Assembly (NCBI RefSeq): GCF_012427845.1
Contig: NZ_CP038498.1
Coordinates: 2,914,001 to 2,978,000, forward strand
Length of the DNA stretch: 64,000 bases
Direction: 5' to 3'
Origin: Pectobacterium punjabense
GTDB taxonomy: Bacteria > Pseudomonadota > Gammaproteobacteria > Enterobacterales > Enterobacteriaceae
Both the position numbers and the translations under genes were made by a program. Within the stretch, counting starts at the first letter, position 1; each line of letters opens with the position of its first letter. Shown here piece after piece: positions 1-8,200 of the stretch. A model generated the notes under the pieces. It had not been told where the DNA came from. It saw nothing but the letters and a program-made list of their open reading frames with translations, and searched no databases.

Positions 1-124
1 TCGTGCTTTGCAGCAAAAAAATAAAACGGATAATAATATTAAGAAATATTTTTCAGAACATGACTAGTGCGATATATTTTCCTTTAGCACTTTATTCAGT
101 AATAACGTTCAAGATTTTATATTA

Positions 125-193
125 TATACCCTAAATAATTCGAGTTTCAGGAAGGCGGCCAACACACATGCAACTTGAAGTATGACGGGTATA
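125..193. repeat. YPAL-like palindromic intergenic repeat, short form
   Basis: The two ends are imperfect inverted copies. The left end reads TATACCCTAAATAATTCGAG and the right end, on the other strand, reads TATACCCGTCATACTTCAAG. The middle holds CAGGAAGGCGGCCAACACAC. This resembles the palindromic repeat found in Yersinia, Serratia and Pectobacterium intergenic regions, usually around 130-170 bp, but with most of the centre missing. Family membership is from memory of the consensus. No gene is visible in the rest of positions 1-350. Confidence 0.6.
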
Positions 194-353
194 TGCTCTG
201 CAAACTGCATATTCTCGCTTACCGAATTAAGCCTTTAGCTGATTAAATTTTTTCCCTGACCAACCTTTTACTGCATTGCGGCCTGTAATTCGAATGACTT
301 AAGGTGCACTACTCATTACTAGATTTAATTTTAATAATAGGCAGCATGATATG

Positions 354-387
354 AAAACGCCCTTAACTTACGCTAAGGGCGTTTTTT
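354..387. terminator. Bidirectional rho-independent terminator after phoH
   Basis: A stem formed by CGCCCTTA and TAAGGGCG is flanked by four A on the left and six T on the right. It can therefore end phoH transcription from the right as well as any transcript from the left. It lies about 45 bases past the phoH stop. Confidence 0.75.
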
Positions 388-430
388 GTGATGATGGTAC
401 GGAAACTTTTACTCCCATCCCACACAGACA

Positions 431-1219
431 TCAACCATAGGCATGAAGCGTACGCTGACACAGCGCCGAGCGTACACAGTCCTCTTTACCGAAAGAGACC
501 ACGCCAATCATGTCATCCTCAACAAAACGCTCCAATGCGTCACGCAGGCCAGACTTAACCCCAGCAGGCAAGTCGCACTGTGTCACATCACCATTAACGA
601 TAACCGTGACATTCTCTCCTAAACGCGTCAGGAACATTTTCATTTGGTTCACTGTCACGTTTTGCGCCTCATCCAGAATTACAACCGCATTTTCAAACGT
701 CCGTCCGCGCATATAGGCAAAAGGCGCGATTTCGACTTTGCCGATTTCCGGCCGTAAGCAATACTGCATAAAAGACGATCCCAGCCGCCGCAAAAGTATG
801 TCGTAAACGGGCCGGAAATAAGGCGCGAATTTCTCTGAAATATCTCCGGGTAAAAAGCCAAGATCTTCGTCAGCCTGTAAGACTGGCCGCGTAACAATAA
901 TACGCTCAACCTCTTTATGGATTAGTGCCTCCGCCGCTTTCGCAGCGCTCAGATACGTTTTACCGCAGCCAGCTTCACCTGTGGCAAAAATCAACTGTTT
1001 GTTTTCTATCGCAGACAAGTAATGTTCCTGGGCGACGGTACGAGCTTGAATCACGGAATTATCACGATTCTCACGCGCCATTCCGATTGCTTCAATCCCG
1101 CCCATCTGTACCAGAGAAGTGACCGATTCTTCCTCACGCTGACGATGGCTACGCGAATCACGACGGATAACACGTTTGGCTTCACGACGAGCTTTGATCA
1201 CTGCTTTTTGTCTTCCCAT
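431..1219 (-). CDS. phoH: PhoH-type ATPase
   Basis: A 262-residue P-loop ATPase of the PhoH family. The Walker A motif GEAGCGKT is near residue 82 and the Walker B stretch VVILDEAQN is near residue 180. These proteins are cytoplasmic; the fold resembles the N-terminal part of superfamily 1 helicases, and the role is poorly known (linked to RNA metabolism). The start ATG follows AAGGTGCC. The whole protein looks like E. coli PhoH, although the E. coli annotation that I recall is about 90 residues longer at the N-terminus. The gene lies downstream of fliZ in the same direction, but a gap of about 530 bases with its own candidate Pho box suggests independent transcription. Confidence 0.9.
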   Translation of the reverse strand: MGRQKAVIKARREAKRVIRRDSRSHRQREEESVTSLVQMGGIEAIGMARENRDNSVIQARTVAQEHYLSAIENKQLIFATGEAGCGKTYLSAAKAAEALIHKEVERIIVTRPVLQADEDLGFLPGDISEKFAPYFRPVYDILLRRLGSSFMQYCLRPEIGKVEIAPFAYMRGRTFENAVVILDEAQNVTVNQMKMFLTRLGENVTVIVNGDVTQCDLPAGVKSGLRDALERFVEDDMIGVVSFGKEDCVRSALCQRTLHAYG

Positions 1220-1244
1220 AGTGGCACCTTACAGTTTGTTTCAC

Positions 1245-1523
1245 TTACCGCACTGCTTTGCAGCGCGTGACGTTTAACTCACTAACGAGGTTAGGCTTCC
1301 TTATTAAGCCAATAGCGGACTGAAAATACACACGAGCCATCCACGAACCGAGTGAAAACTGGGTCGAATATTCATGGATAAGAAAAGAAAATAAACGAAG
1401 GGTTTGGGTGAAAAGAGAGTGGCACAGTGTAGAAAATAAGTGGGAGGAAAATCCCTCGCATCGGCGAGTCAGCAACGTAGAATCTTGGCATCGACTACAA
1501 AGTCCAAAAAAGGACATTACCAT
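1245..1523 (-). CDS. Possible leader ORF upstream of phoH
   Basis: A 92-codon reading frame starts at an ATG with a good ribosome site (GAGG, 7 bases of spacing) and ends 25 bases before the phoH start, in a different frame. The product would be rich in Phe, Ser, Leu and Cys (starting MVMSFFGLCSRC), with no domain I recognise. It may be a real small protein, a translated leader that controls phoH, or an N-terminal extension that other annotations join to PhoH. The nucleotide sequence also contains short hairpins (GTCC-T6-GGAC and CTCGC-CGAT-GCGAG), which would fit a structured leader. Confidence 0.35.
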   Translation of the reverse strand: MVMSFFGLCSRCQDSTLLTRRCEGFSSHLFSTLCHSLFTQTLRLFSFLIHEYSTQFSLGSWMARVYFQSAIGLIRKPNLVSELNVTRCKAVR

Positions 1524-1750
1524 TCGCGTTCCTCACTGTGACAACAACTATTCCACTGAATAATGATTGATCGCATCGTAGAACTACTACTAACCCTTAC
1601 CTAAAAATTAGTGCCGAATGATTTCAGTAGTATGACAGTGCAATAATTTGCCCCTGCAATGCAAGCATTTTTTACACTGTCATAACATTTACATATAAAT
1701 CAGTCTCCCATGGCCGGCAATCTCAACCTGAGAACCACACACTTTACGTG
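1524..1750. other. Intergenic region between phoH leader and fliZ
   Basis: No convincing gene. It holds the candidate Pho box at 1621-1638. A 9-bp inverted repeat (ATGACAGTG at about 1632, CACTGTCAT ending at about 1683) surrounds an AT-rich centre. No clear terminator with a U-run was seen after fliZ. Confidence 0.4.
1621..1638 (-). promoter_or_regulatory. Candidate Pho box (PhoB site) for phoH
   Basis: On the minus strand the sequence reads CTGTCATACTACTGAAAT. This is two 7-base repeats (CTGTCAT, CTGAAAT) separated by 4 bases, close to the PhoB consensus CTGTCATA-A-A-CTGTCAY (12 of 14 repeat bases). It points toward phoH, a known member of the phosphate regulon in E. coli. A TAATTT stretch follows ten bases later as a weak -10. 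The match is by eye only. Confidence 0.45.
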
Positions 1751-2266
1751 TCAGAAATGTCGCTGCCAGTCCAAATACTGATCGTATTTTCTTAGCGCGC
1801 TGCGGTAGATATTTTGCTCAATATCAGGAAGGTAGTCACATACTCGCTGTTGTACCCCATCACGATGCCGGGAAAAGGTTTCCGCAGGATAATCATTTGC
1901 AGCCAACAGCTCGTCCAAACGCCGTAAACGAATGACATACTCGCGCATCGTGCTATGGCGAACTTCAGTTTGCTCGATCAGATATTGCGTGAAAGCTTTT
2001 ATATCGAAATAGCTAGCAGTAGTATTGCATAATATTTCGCTACAAAAGCGGCAAAGTGGGATTAATTCCTGTTGCAGGCCAGACCATATTTCGTCATCGA
2101 TAAGCCTGTCGATGCTGCCAATCGATTTTTTATTAATAAGCTGGTTGCGAAATACCAGTGAAACACGATCGAGCTCTTTATCACACTGGGAACAGTTGGT
2201 CTGTCTATGTTTGAAATCTTTCAGATAACGGCTTAACAGCTGTTTCTTCCGAATTGATGAGTGCAT
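1751..2266 (-). CDS. fliZ: Flagellar regulator FliZ
   Basis: About 171 residues. The N-terminal SRYLKDFKH segment and the central FTQYLIEQTE and REYVIRLRRLDE segments match FliZ, a DNA-binding protein related to phage integrase N-terminal (SAM-like) domains. In E. coli it represses RpoS-dependent genes, and in Salmonella it boosts FlhDC activity. A TTG at 2284 would add six residues; the ATG at 2266 was preferred because it gives the usual family start. The gene lies downstream of fliA, as in other enterics. The usual third gene (cystine-binding fliY/tcyJ) is absent here; phoH follows instead. Confidence 0.9.
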   Translation of the reverse strand: MHSSIRKKQLLSRYLKDFKHRQTNCSQCDKELDRVSLVFRNQLINKKSIGSIDRLIDDEIWSGLQQELIPLCRFCSEILCNTTASYFDIKAFTQYLIEQTEVRHSTMREYVIRLRRLDELLAANDYPAETFSRHRDGVQQRVCDYLPDIEQNIYRSALRKYDQYLDWQRHF

Positions 2267-2469
2267 GAATCCATTCCATGACAATACATAATCTCAACGT
2301 GAAGCAGTAGCATTTTTCACGACGCCAGAGAATCTGGCGAGCTGAAAACAGGTAGCATTAATCAGTTGAATACTGGTGCAAGGCACATCTCGATATTCAA
2401 AAATTGCTATGGCTTACAACTTCAGTGGCTGAAGATATATGTTGATAACAATATTCCTACGCGGCGCAA

Positions 2470-3192
2470 TTAGACATCATTCATTAATTTCACGCGCAGG
2501 CGCTTTATCGCCTGGCTATGCAACTGACTGACTCTCGACTCTCCGACTTCAAGAACGGCGCCGATCTCTTTCAGGTTCAACTCCTCCTGATAGTAGAGCG
2601 TCAACACCAATTTCTCACGTTCTGGCAGGCTTTCAATCGCATCCATCACGCGATGGCGCAAATTGCCTTCCATCAATTGATGCAATGGATTCGCATCTTC
2701 ATTGCCTTCCAGTAAGGCCTCCGCGCTATCACCATGTTCTTCACGCCATTCATCGTAAGAGAAAAGCTGGCTATTGTTCGTATCCAGCAGTATCTGACGA
2801 TAATCCTCAAGCGTGATATTCAGGGTCTGCGCAACTTCCTGCTCCGTTGGAGTACGGCCGAGTTGTTGTTCAGCCTGCTGCATTGCTTGTGCCACTTCCC
2901 GTGCATTACGCCGTACGCTGCGTGGAGCCCAATCACGACTACGTAATTCATCCAACATCGAGCCCCGAATTCGTTGAACGGCATAGGTGGTAAACGCCGT
3001 ACCTTGTAACGAATCATAACGCTCAACAGCGCTTAACAAGCCAATGCCGCCAGCTTGTAGCAGATCGTCAAGCTCAACACTCGCGGGGAGACGAACCTGT
3101 AAACGCAAGGCTTCATGGCGCACTAATGGAACATAGCGCTTCCAAAGGGAATTTTTATCCATTGTGCCTTCGGCGGTATACAAATCGCTCAC
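2470..3192 (-). CDS. fliA: RNA polymerase sigma-28 factor FliA
   Basis: A 240-residue sigma factor for late flagellar and chemotaxis genes. Region 2 is seen as ELDDLLQAGGIGLL followed by FTTYAVQRIRGSMLDELR. The region 3 segment TPTEQEVAQTL and region 4 helix-turn-helix LNLKEIGAVLEVGESRVSQL follow. The start is GTG at 3192, as in E. coli fliA. The length matches the family (239). It would be held inactive by FlgM (42234) until hook completion. fliZ lies 200 bases downstream and is probably co-transcribed. Confidence 0.97.
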   Translation of the reverse strand: MSDLYTAEGTMDKNSLWKRYVPLVRHEALRLQVRLPASVELDDLLQAGGIGLLSAVERYDSLQGTAFTTYAVQRIRGSMLDELRSRDWAPRSVRRNAREVAQAMQQAEQQLGRTPTEQEVAQTLNITLEDYRQILLDTNNSQLFSYDEWREEHGDSAEALLEGNEDANPLHQLMEGNLRHRVMDAIESLPEREKLVLTLYYQEELNLKEIGAVLEVGESRVSQLHSQAIKRLRVKLMNDV

Positions 3193-3218
3193 AGTGACAA
3201 ATACCTACGATGATAATG

Positions 3219-3245
3219 TTATCGACACTATTATGCTTTTAGGTA
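3219..3245 (-). promoter_or_regulatory. Weak candidate sigma-28 promoter before fliA
   Basis: The minus strand carries GTCGATAA (consensus GCCGATAA) 27 bases before the fliA start codon. The expected TAAA does not sit 15 bases upstream (TACC is there); a TAAA lies only 11 bases upstream. FliA autoregulation is known in E. coli, but here the match is partial. Confidence 0.35.
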
Positions 3246-3462
3246 GGGTAGCCAATCGCCTGAATAGCGTCAAAAAAAGGGGGTTATTTGGGATACTGAA
3301 GTGACCAGCTTTAACCTTGAGGTGCTCCTGAGTCAGGAACTAATTCAATTGTATCACGACAGCCGGGGAGAGATTACAGCATTGACCTGCCCCCAGTATT
3401 AAACACAATAGCTAGTTAGTCATATCAGTTTGTTTACCTTCATTTTTTCCATTTAGCTAACT

Positions 3463-4266
3463 CGCTGCAAACTCCGCTGATGTCAGATAATTCAGTGAGG
3501 AATGAGGCCGACACTCGTTATAATCCTGCCGCCAGTCGTTAATGACTTTTCTGGCGTGAACAATATCGCTGAACCAGTGCTCATTCAGACACTCATCTCG
3601 AAATCGACCATTGAAGTTTTCGATAAACCCGTCCTGAGTCGGTTTGCCCGGCTGAATAAGCCGAAGCTCAACGCCACGCTCAAAGGCCCACTGGTCCAGT
3701 GCCCGACAGGTAAACTCTAGTCCCGGCCCGGCTCTGTTCTGATCGTTGCCGGATAGTCACGAAATAACGCAATACCGTCCAGAATACGTGTGACCTGAAT
3801 CCTAATATACCGACAGGCATTCCTTCGTAAAATCATCGACGCAGGCCAGGCACTTGATCCTGCATCAGGTAGCTAAATAACTTCGCGCATTGATGCTTCA
3901 CTTCTCATCGAGCGAAGCCAGAGTTGGTAGGCGTTACCACACTGCAAGTGTAGCGCTATTATGCAAAGCTATTTAGTGTGTCCATGAAGAAATCCATCGA
4001 CCACGTTAGGTTAGGAGCAGCAGGACGGAGCAACGGAAGACGTTCTGTTGCCAATCCTTTTCGACATCGGCTGTGCTTAACACCTAGGCCGCTGAGATGA
4101 TAAAGGCGGTACGCGCGCTTGTGATTAACATGCAGGCCTTCTCATCGCAGTAGTTGCCATATACGGCGGTAACCGAAACGTCGGTGCTCAAGCGCCATCT
4201 GAGTGATGCGCCCGGATAAATACGCATCAGCCACCGGACGCTACAGCTTCCCGCTTGTGGCCTGTC
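3463..4266 (-). pseudogene. Broken IS3-family transposase orfB
   Basis: Pieces of an integrase-type transposase can be read in different frames. One is RFGYRRIWQLLR, a stop codon, then EGLHVNHKRAYRLYHLSG (about 4080-4190). Further on come TWSMDFFMDTL near 4000, ending in another stop, and IQPGKPTQDGFIENFNGRF with RPHSSLNYLTSAEF at the 3' end (3463-3660). The in-frame stop, frame changes and missing middle part show that it cannot make active transposase. Confidence 0.8.
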
Positions 4267-4267
4267 G

Positions 4268-4531
4268 TCAGTACTTTCGGCCCAAAGCCACCTGTAATGC
4301 TGCCTTATCCAGCATGGCTTCTGCAAGTAACTTCTTGAAACGGGCGTTCTCTTTTTCAAGCGACTTAAGGCGTTTTACTTCAGGTACTTCCATGCCACGT
4401 AACTTCTTACGCCAGATGTAAAAGGTTGCGTCAGAAATAGCATGCTTACGGCAAAGCTCACGGGCGGAAATGCCAGCCTCGGCCTCGCGGAGAATACTGA
4501 TGCTCTGTTCGTCAGAAAAACGCTTCTTCAT
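4268..4531 (-). CDS. IS3-family transposase OrfA
   Basis: An 87-residue helix-turn-helix protein (HTH_Tnp_1 type). It begins MKKRFSDEQ and contains ELCRKHAISDATFYIWRKK as the recognition region, followed by a leucine-zipper-like segment from about residue 53. In this family OrfA binds the element ends and is joined to OrfB by frameshift. Because orfB is ruined here, it is a leftover and at most inhibitory. It lies just inside the right terminal repeat of the element. Confidence 0.8.
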   Translation of the reverse strand: MKKRFSDEQSISILREAEAGISARELCRKHAISDATFYIWRKKLRGMEVPEVKRLKSLEKENARFKKLLAEAMLDKAALQVALGRKY

Positions 4532-4602
4532 GGGGATGTCCTCACGTTGCTAATGAAGACATTACTAACATAGTGGTGTATTAATCAACGGAGAGCAGGT
4601 AA

Positions 4603-4762
4603 GAGTAAAGAGTTTATCAGCAGAGAACAAGCGATGGACACAATATTTGATTATATTGAGATGTTTTATAATCGTCGTCACAAATATTAGACACTGAGTT
4701 ATCAAGCATTTATCAATGCATGGATAGACTATATGAAACGCAGTGTAAGCAGGTCAAGATAA
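4603..4762 (+). pseudogene. 3' scrap of another IS3-family transposase
   Basis: The plus strand reads EFISREQAMDTIFDYIEMFYNRRHKY, a stop codon, then TLSYQAFINAWIDYM. This is the C-terminal end typical of IS3-family OrfB proteins (EYIEMFYNRxRxHSTLGY). It abuts the right end of the preceding element and runs in the opposite direction, so it comes from a second insertion. The in-frame TAG shows it is dead. Confidence 0.75.
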
Positions 4763-4912
4763 TCTCAGGGAAAAATAAAGCCTAATCGTGAGAATAGCAT
4801 GTAAAAAAAGGCCTTTTTCTACCATAGGGTCTAGTTTACTCATGTTAAACTGTAGCCATAACTTTAAATAGACCAACTTGTTGGCAACATTCATCCATCC
4901 TCGAGACAACGA

Positions 4913-5719
4913 ATGACTTTGTTTATCATATGCCACAATCGATTACCTGATTATCGTCCACCTAAAAATTCCAAAATCATCTGGCTAAATCCTACGCTGC
5001 CATCTAATTCTGGCGGACTGGAAATCATCCCTGGATATGATTTCTTTGAGAACCCGGAATCTTTACACGAAAAACTATCCGGTGCATTCGGGACGATGGT
5101 TATCCTTAAATTACTTGAATCTGAAGAGATAAAAACAAAATCTGTAACAGTATGGCAGTATAGAAAATTTGTGACAACTCGTCAATACGGAAAACCAAGT
5201 CTTGAATTAAACAGTATGTATATGGTAGATAAGAAAGCATCCCAAAGGATAAATTTCGCTGCAGAACTGCGTACTATAGATGATTTTCTTATTCCGTCCC
5301 CTATTAGCTTCGATAGTTTGTATGCTCAATATTTATCATGCCATAATATTTCCGATTTACTGCGTTATACAGCTATCGCAGTTGAAAACAAGATACTGAC
5401 CCCCCAGGACAGTATGCATTTTTTTAATCGTTCTTATTTTAGTATAGGTGGTTCTGAATTAGGTACTTATCCAGCAGATTGGTGGATAAAAACCTTCAAA
5501 GGTTTATCAACCATTGCTTTAGATTTCATTAGTAATCATGAACCATCACAGAAAGATGATCCTTATCAGAAACGGGCTGTCGCATTTTGCCAAGAGCGAC
5601 TAGGCAGTTTTCTATTACTTAAACACATTTGTGAATTATATAATAATACACTGCCATCATCTTTATTCGGAACTCTACATACCATTGCAGAAGATGGTAT
5701 CTACAGGCATGGCATATAA
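4913..5719 (+). CDS. Unknown protein, possibly glycosyltransferase-related
   Basis: A 268-residue soluble protein with no signal peptide or membrane span. I do not recognise it firmly. The pattern of an early ICHNRL, a central VTVWQYRKF, a FNRSYFSIGG motif and a late YQKRAVAFCQERLGSFLL segment loosely recalls DUF4422-type glycosyltransferases of polysaccharide clusters; this is a weak resemblance. Base composition is visibly more AT-rich than the flagellar genes. It starts about 150 bases after the IS scraps and runs in the same direction as the sugar genes, 66 bases before rfbF, so it may be the first gene of that operon. Confidence 0.6.
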   Translation: MTLFIICHNRLPDYRPPKNSKIIWLNPTLPSNSGGLEIIPGYDFFENPESLHEKLSGAFGTMVILKLLESEEIKTKSVTVWQYRKFVTTRQYGKPSLELNSMYMVDKKASQRINFAAELRTIDDFLIPSPISFDSLYAQYLSCHNISDLLRYTAIAVENKILTPQDSMHFFNRSYFSIGGSELGTYPADWWIKTFKGLSTIALDFISNHEPSQKDDPYQKRAVAFCQERLGSFLLLKHICELYNNTLPSSLFGTLHTIAEDGIYRHGI

Positions 5720-5785
5720 AATATAGATTTGTCTAATAAAGTAAACAAAAGCTAGATCCGACAAATTTTGTAATGAGGGTGCTGA

Positions 5786-6559
5786 ATGAAAGTTGTCATA
5801 TTGGCTGGTGGACTCGGTTCTCGGTTGGCAGAAGAAACAGTCATAAAACCTAAACCATTGGTTGAAATTGGGGATAAGCCTATTATCTGGCATATTATGA
5901 ATATCTATGCTCACCATGGCTTAAAAGATTTCATCGTCTGTGTCGGGTACAAGGGCTATCTACTAAAAGAATATTTTTCTAATATCGTCTTGCATCACAA
6001 TGATTTCACTGTCGATCTTGCTAGCAACACCATCGAATATCATAACAAAGCAGCTCCCGACTGGCGCGTCACGTTGGTAGATACTGGATTGACCTCCATG
6101 ACTGGTGGTCGGCTACGCAATATTCGCCAATACCTCGATCCCAATGAACCTTTTTGCATGACATATGGTGATGGAGTTGGTGATATTGATATCACGGCAG
6201 AGATTGAATTCCATCAACAGCACGGACTCAAAGCCACAATGTGCACAGTAGTGCCTCCCGCACGTTTTGGCGCCATTCATTCCGATGGCTACCGAGTTAC
6301 AGAATTTCGAGAAAAACCCCAGAGTGATGGAGCCCGAATCAATGGTGGATTCTTCGTTCTCCACCCTTCCGTGCTGGACTTGATAAAAGACGAGAATACG
6401 TCATGGGAAAATGAACCGCTTGAAGCGTTGGCTACTAGTGGACAACTTGCCGCTTTCATACATGACGGGTTCTGGCAACCAATGGACACTTTGCGTGAAC
6501 GTACGTTGCTGGAAGAATTATGGCGTTCAGGAAAGGCACCGTGGAAAATATGGGATTAG
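5786..6559 (+). CDS. rfbF: Glucose-1-phosphate cytidylyltransferase
   Basis: A 257-residue sugar-nucleotide transferase that makes CDP-glucose from CTP and glucose 1-phosphate. The N-terminal LAGGLGSRL signature is at residues 6-14 and the KPKPLVEIGDKPI segment follows near residue 26. GDGVGDIDI, near residue 126, is the metal and sugar site. The length equals that of the family. The ATG follows GAGGGTGCTGA. It overlaps rfbG by about 19 bases, which indicates translational coupling. The product feeds RfbG. Confidence 0.95.
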   Translation: MKVVILAGGLGSRLAEETVIKPKPLVEIGDKPIIWHIMNIYAHHGLKDFIVCVGYKGYLLKEYFSNIVLHHNDFTVDLASNTIEYHNKAAPDWRVTLVDTGLTSMTGGRLRNIRQYLDPNEPFCMTYGDGVGDIDITAEIEFHQQHGLKATMCTVVPPARFGAIHSDGYRVTEFREKPQSDGARINGGFFVLHPSVLDLIKDENTSWENEPLEALATSGQLAAFIHDGFWQPMDTLRERTLLEELWRSGKAPWKIWD

Positions 6560-7623
6560 ATCATTTCTGGGCAGGCAGGCGCGTATTCGTCACGGGACAT
6601 ACGGGTTTCAAGGGGGCTTGGCTTTGCCTATGGCTGGAAAAATTAGGAGCACATGTGTTCGCAACTTCTCTCCCAGCAAACACATCCCCATCGCTGCATA
6701 ATTTATTGACTGTCGAAAGGAAAACCGATGGTAGCATCGTCGATATCCGTGACGTATCAGACCTGACAGCCAGCCTGCTACGAGCGCAACCTGAAATCGT
6801 CATCCACTTGGCTGCGCAGGCACTAGTTCGCCATTCTTACCGCGACCCTATCAACACCTATTCGACTAATGTAATGGGAACCGTTAATTTACTCGAAGCA
6901 GCAAAATTAGCAGATTCAGTCAAAACAGTGCTGGTAGTGACTACAGACAAGGTATATGCGAACAATGGTGCAGGCATTCCCTTCGTGGAAACCGATCCGC
7001 TAGGGGGGGAAGATCCCTACAGCAATTCTAAGGCGGCGGTAGAACTGGTATGCCAAAGCTATCGACATAGTTTTTTTGCCCAAAGAGGAATAAGGTTGGC
7101 AACCGTCAGGGCTGGGAACGTGATCGGCGGAGGGGATTGGTCCGAAGACAGACTAGTCCCTGATTTCATTCGTGCACTCGAAGCCCATCAGACGATCATG
7201 CTGCGTTACCCGTATGCTATACGTCCTTGGCAACATGTGCTAGAGCCGCTACGCGGATATATGACATTTGCTCAACTATTAACGGAAGGAAAAGTATCGT
7301 TGCCTCAGGCGCTTAATTTTGGTCCCAACCCGCAAAATTTTGCCACAGTGAGCCAAGTTGTTGACACACTAGCCGCCATCGGGAGCAACCCTACTCCGTG
7401 GCAACAAGATCCCGGCGAACACCCGCAAGAGGCGAGTTTCCTGACTCTGAACTCCAGTTTGGCTAAAGAGACGATCGGCTGGGAGCCCTTCCTCGATCTA
7501 AATCAAACACTTAGCTGGACGTTGGCTTGGTATAAAAATTTTCAGCTTGGCGCAGACATGTATGAGTTCAGTTTAAAGCAGATCACAGACTATGAAGACA
7601 TAATCGAGTCACGCTACAGTTAA
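6541..7623 (+). CDS. rfbG: CDP-glucose 4,6-dehydratase
   Basis: An extended short-chain dehydrogenase that converts CDP-glucose to CDP-4-keto-6-deoxyglucose with NAD. The NAD loop is GHTGFKG near residue 20. VVTTDKVY, the YSNSK active-site Tyr-Lys pair and NVIGGGDW further on are typical of the family. The GTG at 6541 (AGGAAAGG four to five bases upstream) was chosen; an ATG at 6550 is the alternative. It overlaps the end of rfbF, and its stop is followed within 15 bases by the epimerase start. Confidence 0.94.
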   Translation: MENMGLDHFWAGRRVFVTGHTGFKGAWLCLWLEKLGAHVFATSLPANTSPSLHNLLTVERKTDGSIVDIRDVSDLTASLLRAQPEIVIHLAAQALVRHSYRDPINTYSTNVMGTVNLLEAAKLADSVKTVLVVTTDKVYANNGAGIPFVETDPLGGEDPYSNSKAAVELVCQSYRHSFFAQRGIRLATVRAGNVIGGGDWSEDRLVPDFIRALEAHQTIMLRYPYAIRPWQHVLEPLRGYMTFAQLLTEGKVSLPQALNFGPNPQNFATVSQVVDTLAAIGSNPTPWQQDPGEHPQEASFLTLNSSLAKETIGWEPFLDLNQTLSWTLAWYKNFQLGADMYEFSLKQITDYEDIIESRYS

Positions 7624-7637
7624 TGTCGAGGCATTCA

Positions 7638-8168
7638 ATGAAATTTATTCCAACAGCCGTTGATGGCGCCTTTGAGATCGAACTGGAAGGATACAGTGAT
7701 GAACGAGGTTTTTTTGCGCGGGCATTCTGTGCCAACGAATTTGCTTCCCAAAACCTCGTCACCCATTTTCTCCAGTGTAATTTATCACTAAATCCACAAC
7801 GAGGAACGCTACGGGGAATGCATTTTCAATACTCCCCTCAAGCTGAAGTCAAATTAGTGCGGGCGATAAGAGGTAGGGTTTTTGATGTCGCACTGGATTT
7901 GCGCCCTGAATCCCATACCTATATGGCATGGGCAGCAGTAGAACTGGACGCTAGTCAGCATAATGCGTTTTATATCCCACAAGGATGCGCGCACGGCTTT
8001 TTAACGCTGGAGGATAATTCCGACCTGTTTTACCAAGTTTCCGAATTCTATACTCCGACCTCGGAAAGTGGCGTGCGATGGAACGACCCAGTGTTTGACA
8101 TCCAATGGCCTAACGACCCTACGTTGATAAGTCAGAAAGATGCAAACCATTCCGATTATCGGCGATAA
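7638..8168 (+). CDS. dTDP-4-dehydrorhamnose 3,5-epimerase-like protein
   Basis: A 176-residue RmlC-like cupin. It contains GTLRGMHFQ (catalytic His region), DVALDLR, IPQGCAHGFLTL and the Tyr-containing LFYQVSEFYTP. Members epimerise C3 and/or C5 of 4-keto-6-deoxy sugar nucleotides. Given RfbF and RfbG upstream, the substrate is probably CDP-4-keto-6-deoxyglucose rather than a dTDP sugar. The ATG at 7638 has GAGG six bases upstream. The stop almost touches the next gene. Confidence 0.88.
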   Translation: MKFIPTAVDGAFEIELEGYSDERGFFARAFCANEFASQNLVTHFLQCNLSLNPQRGTLRGMHFQYSPQAEVKLVRAIRGRVFDVALDLRPESHTYMAWAAVELDASQHNAFYIPQGCAHGFLTLEDNSDLFYQVSEFYTPTSESGVRWNDPVFDIQWPNDPTLISQKDANHSDYRR

Positions 8169-8200
8169 TGGAGCGGTTTCTATATGAAATGGGACGAAGC

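Larger units (their letters stand above)
3383..4602 (-). mobile_element. Decayed IS3-family element (IS407-like)
   Basis: About 1.22 kb. The left end starts TGACCTGCCCCCAGTATTAA and the right end, read on the other strand, TTACCTGCTCTCCGTTGATT, so the terminal repeats are still recognisable. Inside are an intact-looking orfA on the minus strand and a broken orfB. No target duplication was found. The subgroup is inferred from the orfA product and the ends and was not checked against a database. Confidence 0.75.

Noticed and set aside
4754..4936. 60-codon minus-strand frame before the unknown gene
   Set aside because: It overlaps an IS scrap and the start of the unknown gene, with no ribosome site or homology.
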